Source: Gammaproteobacteria bacterium (GTDB lineage Bacteria > Pseudomonadota > Gammaproteobacteria > Pseudomonadales > Azotimanducaceae). From it: a DNA stretch of 50,348 bases. The notes beneath the pieces were generated by a model. The model did not search any database. It worked only from the letters and a program-made list of their open reading frames with translations, and was not told the DNA's origin. Position numbers and translations under genes: made by a program. Location: the NCBI GenBank assembly GCA_007694905.1, contig REEU01000203.1, positions 1 through 50,348 of the forward strand. The letters run 5' to 3'. This document shows, in pieces, positions 50,009 to 50,348 of the stretch (the stretch's first letter is position 1; every line of letters begins with the position of its first letter).

Positions 50009-50348
50009 TCAGCTGCCCACCTTGCCACCGCCGCGCTTGCGAATCGCGACGGTGGCCGAGCGCGGGATGCTGTCACCACCATCAGGCCAGTGACTGCTGT
50101 GCTCGCCGGCAGCAAACTGTTCTGCCGAAGTCACGCCGCCTCCGGGATGCTGGACATTAATGAAAAGAGTGCTCTGATCCGGCGTCGATACACAACCGGT
50201 GATTTCCTGGCCAACGGGGCCCGTAAGAAAACGGCGTAGTTCACCGCTATCCGGGTCAGCAGCCAGCATCGCGTTATTGCCCAGCGATGTGTACGGATCT
50301 CGATTGACCGACGATTCCGGCATGTCGGTCTGGATCCACAATCGACGG
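50009..50348 (-). CDS. PhoX-family phosphatase (DUF839), C-terminal part
   Basis: The last 112 codons of a gene that runs out of the window at its 5' side. LWIQTDMPESSVNRDPYTSLGNNAML (a beta-propeller blade with the usual acidic and polar metal-contact residues) and RRFLTGPVGQEITGCVSTPDQSTLFINVQHPGGG are typical of PhoX, a Tat-exported calcium/iron alkaline phosphatase. The end RSATVAIRKRGGGKVGS is also usual. PhoX is common in marine bacteria and works in phosphate starvation. No PHO box can be checked because the start is not in the window. Confidence 0.9.
   Translation of the reverse strand, partial: RRLWIQTDMPESSVNRDPYTSLGNNAMLAADPDSGELRRFLTGPVGQEITGCVSTPDQSTLFINVQHPGGGVTSAEQFAAGEHSSHWPDGGDSIPRSATVAIRKRGGGKVGS

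Overview
The window is GC-rich DNA of a Gram-negative proteobacterium, most likely a free-living, possibly marine gammaproteobacterium. The signs are an RND efflux operon, TonB-dependent receptors, an outer-membrane beta-barrel protein, a lipoprotein and BCCT, AbgT and tripartite tricarboxylate transporters. No tRNA, rRNA, CRISPR array, insertion sequence or phage gene was seen. The assignment to a lineage is inference; no marker gene is present.

Layout. 1-15.1 kb holds housekeeping and transport genes: the 3' end of an ABC-F ATPase, a small beta-barrel protein, an AbgT transporter, an AcuI/YhdH-type reductase, a tetR-MFP-RND efflux operon, an LLM flavin-type oxidoreductase, a MAPEG-methyltransferase pair, a DUF4124 protein, a BCCT transporter and a GPH sugar-type symporter.

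15.1-37.6 kb is an accessory catabolic region of about 24 genes. It has a two-subunit Rieske oxygenase resembling salicylate 5-hydroxylase, a gentisate-dioxygenase-like bicupin, a DapA-family aldolase/hydratase, two carboxymuconolactone-decarboxylase-fold proteins, an acyl-CoA-dehydrogenase-fold monooxygenase, two flavin reductases, a nu-class GST, a VOC protein, a DUF3237 protein, a SnoaL-like protein, an alpha/beta hydrolase, a D-tartrate-dehydratase-like enolase and a ketopantoate-reductase-like enzyme. Uptake would be by two TonB receptors (plus the relic of a third) and an MFS carrier. Four MarR regulators fall into two paralogous pairs. Two copies of one operator-like palindrome (core GTAAAAWGWTTTTAC) lie 13.7 kb apart, in front of the first TonB receptor and of the DUF3237-VOC-marR operon. 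I infer one coordinated regulon that takes up and degrades an aromatic, probably carboxylated, compound. The substrate cannot be read from the sequence.

37.7-40.5 kb is a separate two-gene unit: a ketosynthase III fused to a haem-oxygenase-like (probable di-iron) domain, translationally coupled to an unrecognised 300-residue protein. This is the strongest candidate for an undescribed biosynthetic system.

40.5-50.3 kb contains, mostly on the minus strand, a nitrilase-family amidase, an FRG-domain protein, an arsR-acr3-usp arsenic operon, a two-gene TTT transporter whose TctC and TctB are fused, a small VOC protein and an OB-fold-like lipoprotein. It ends with a decayed PI-PLC gene, a frameshifted double-YjbR gene and the C-terminus of a PhoX phosphatase.
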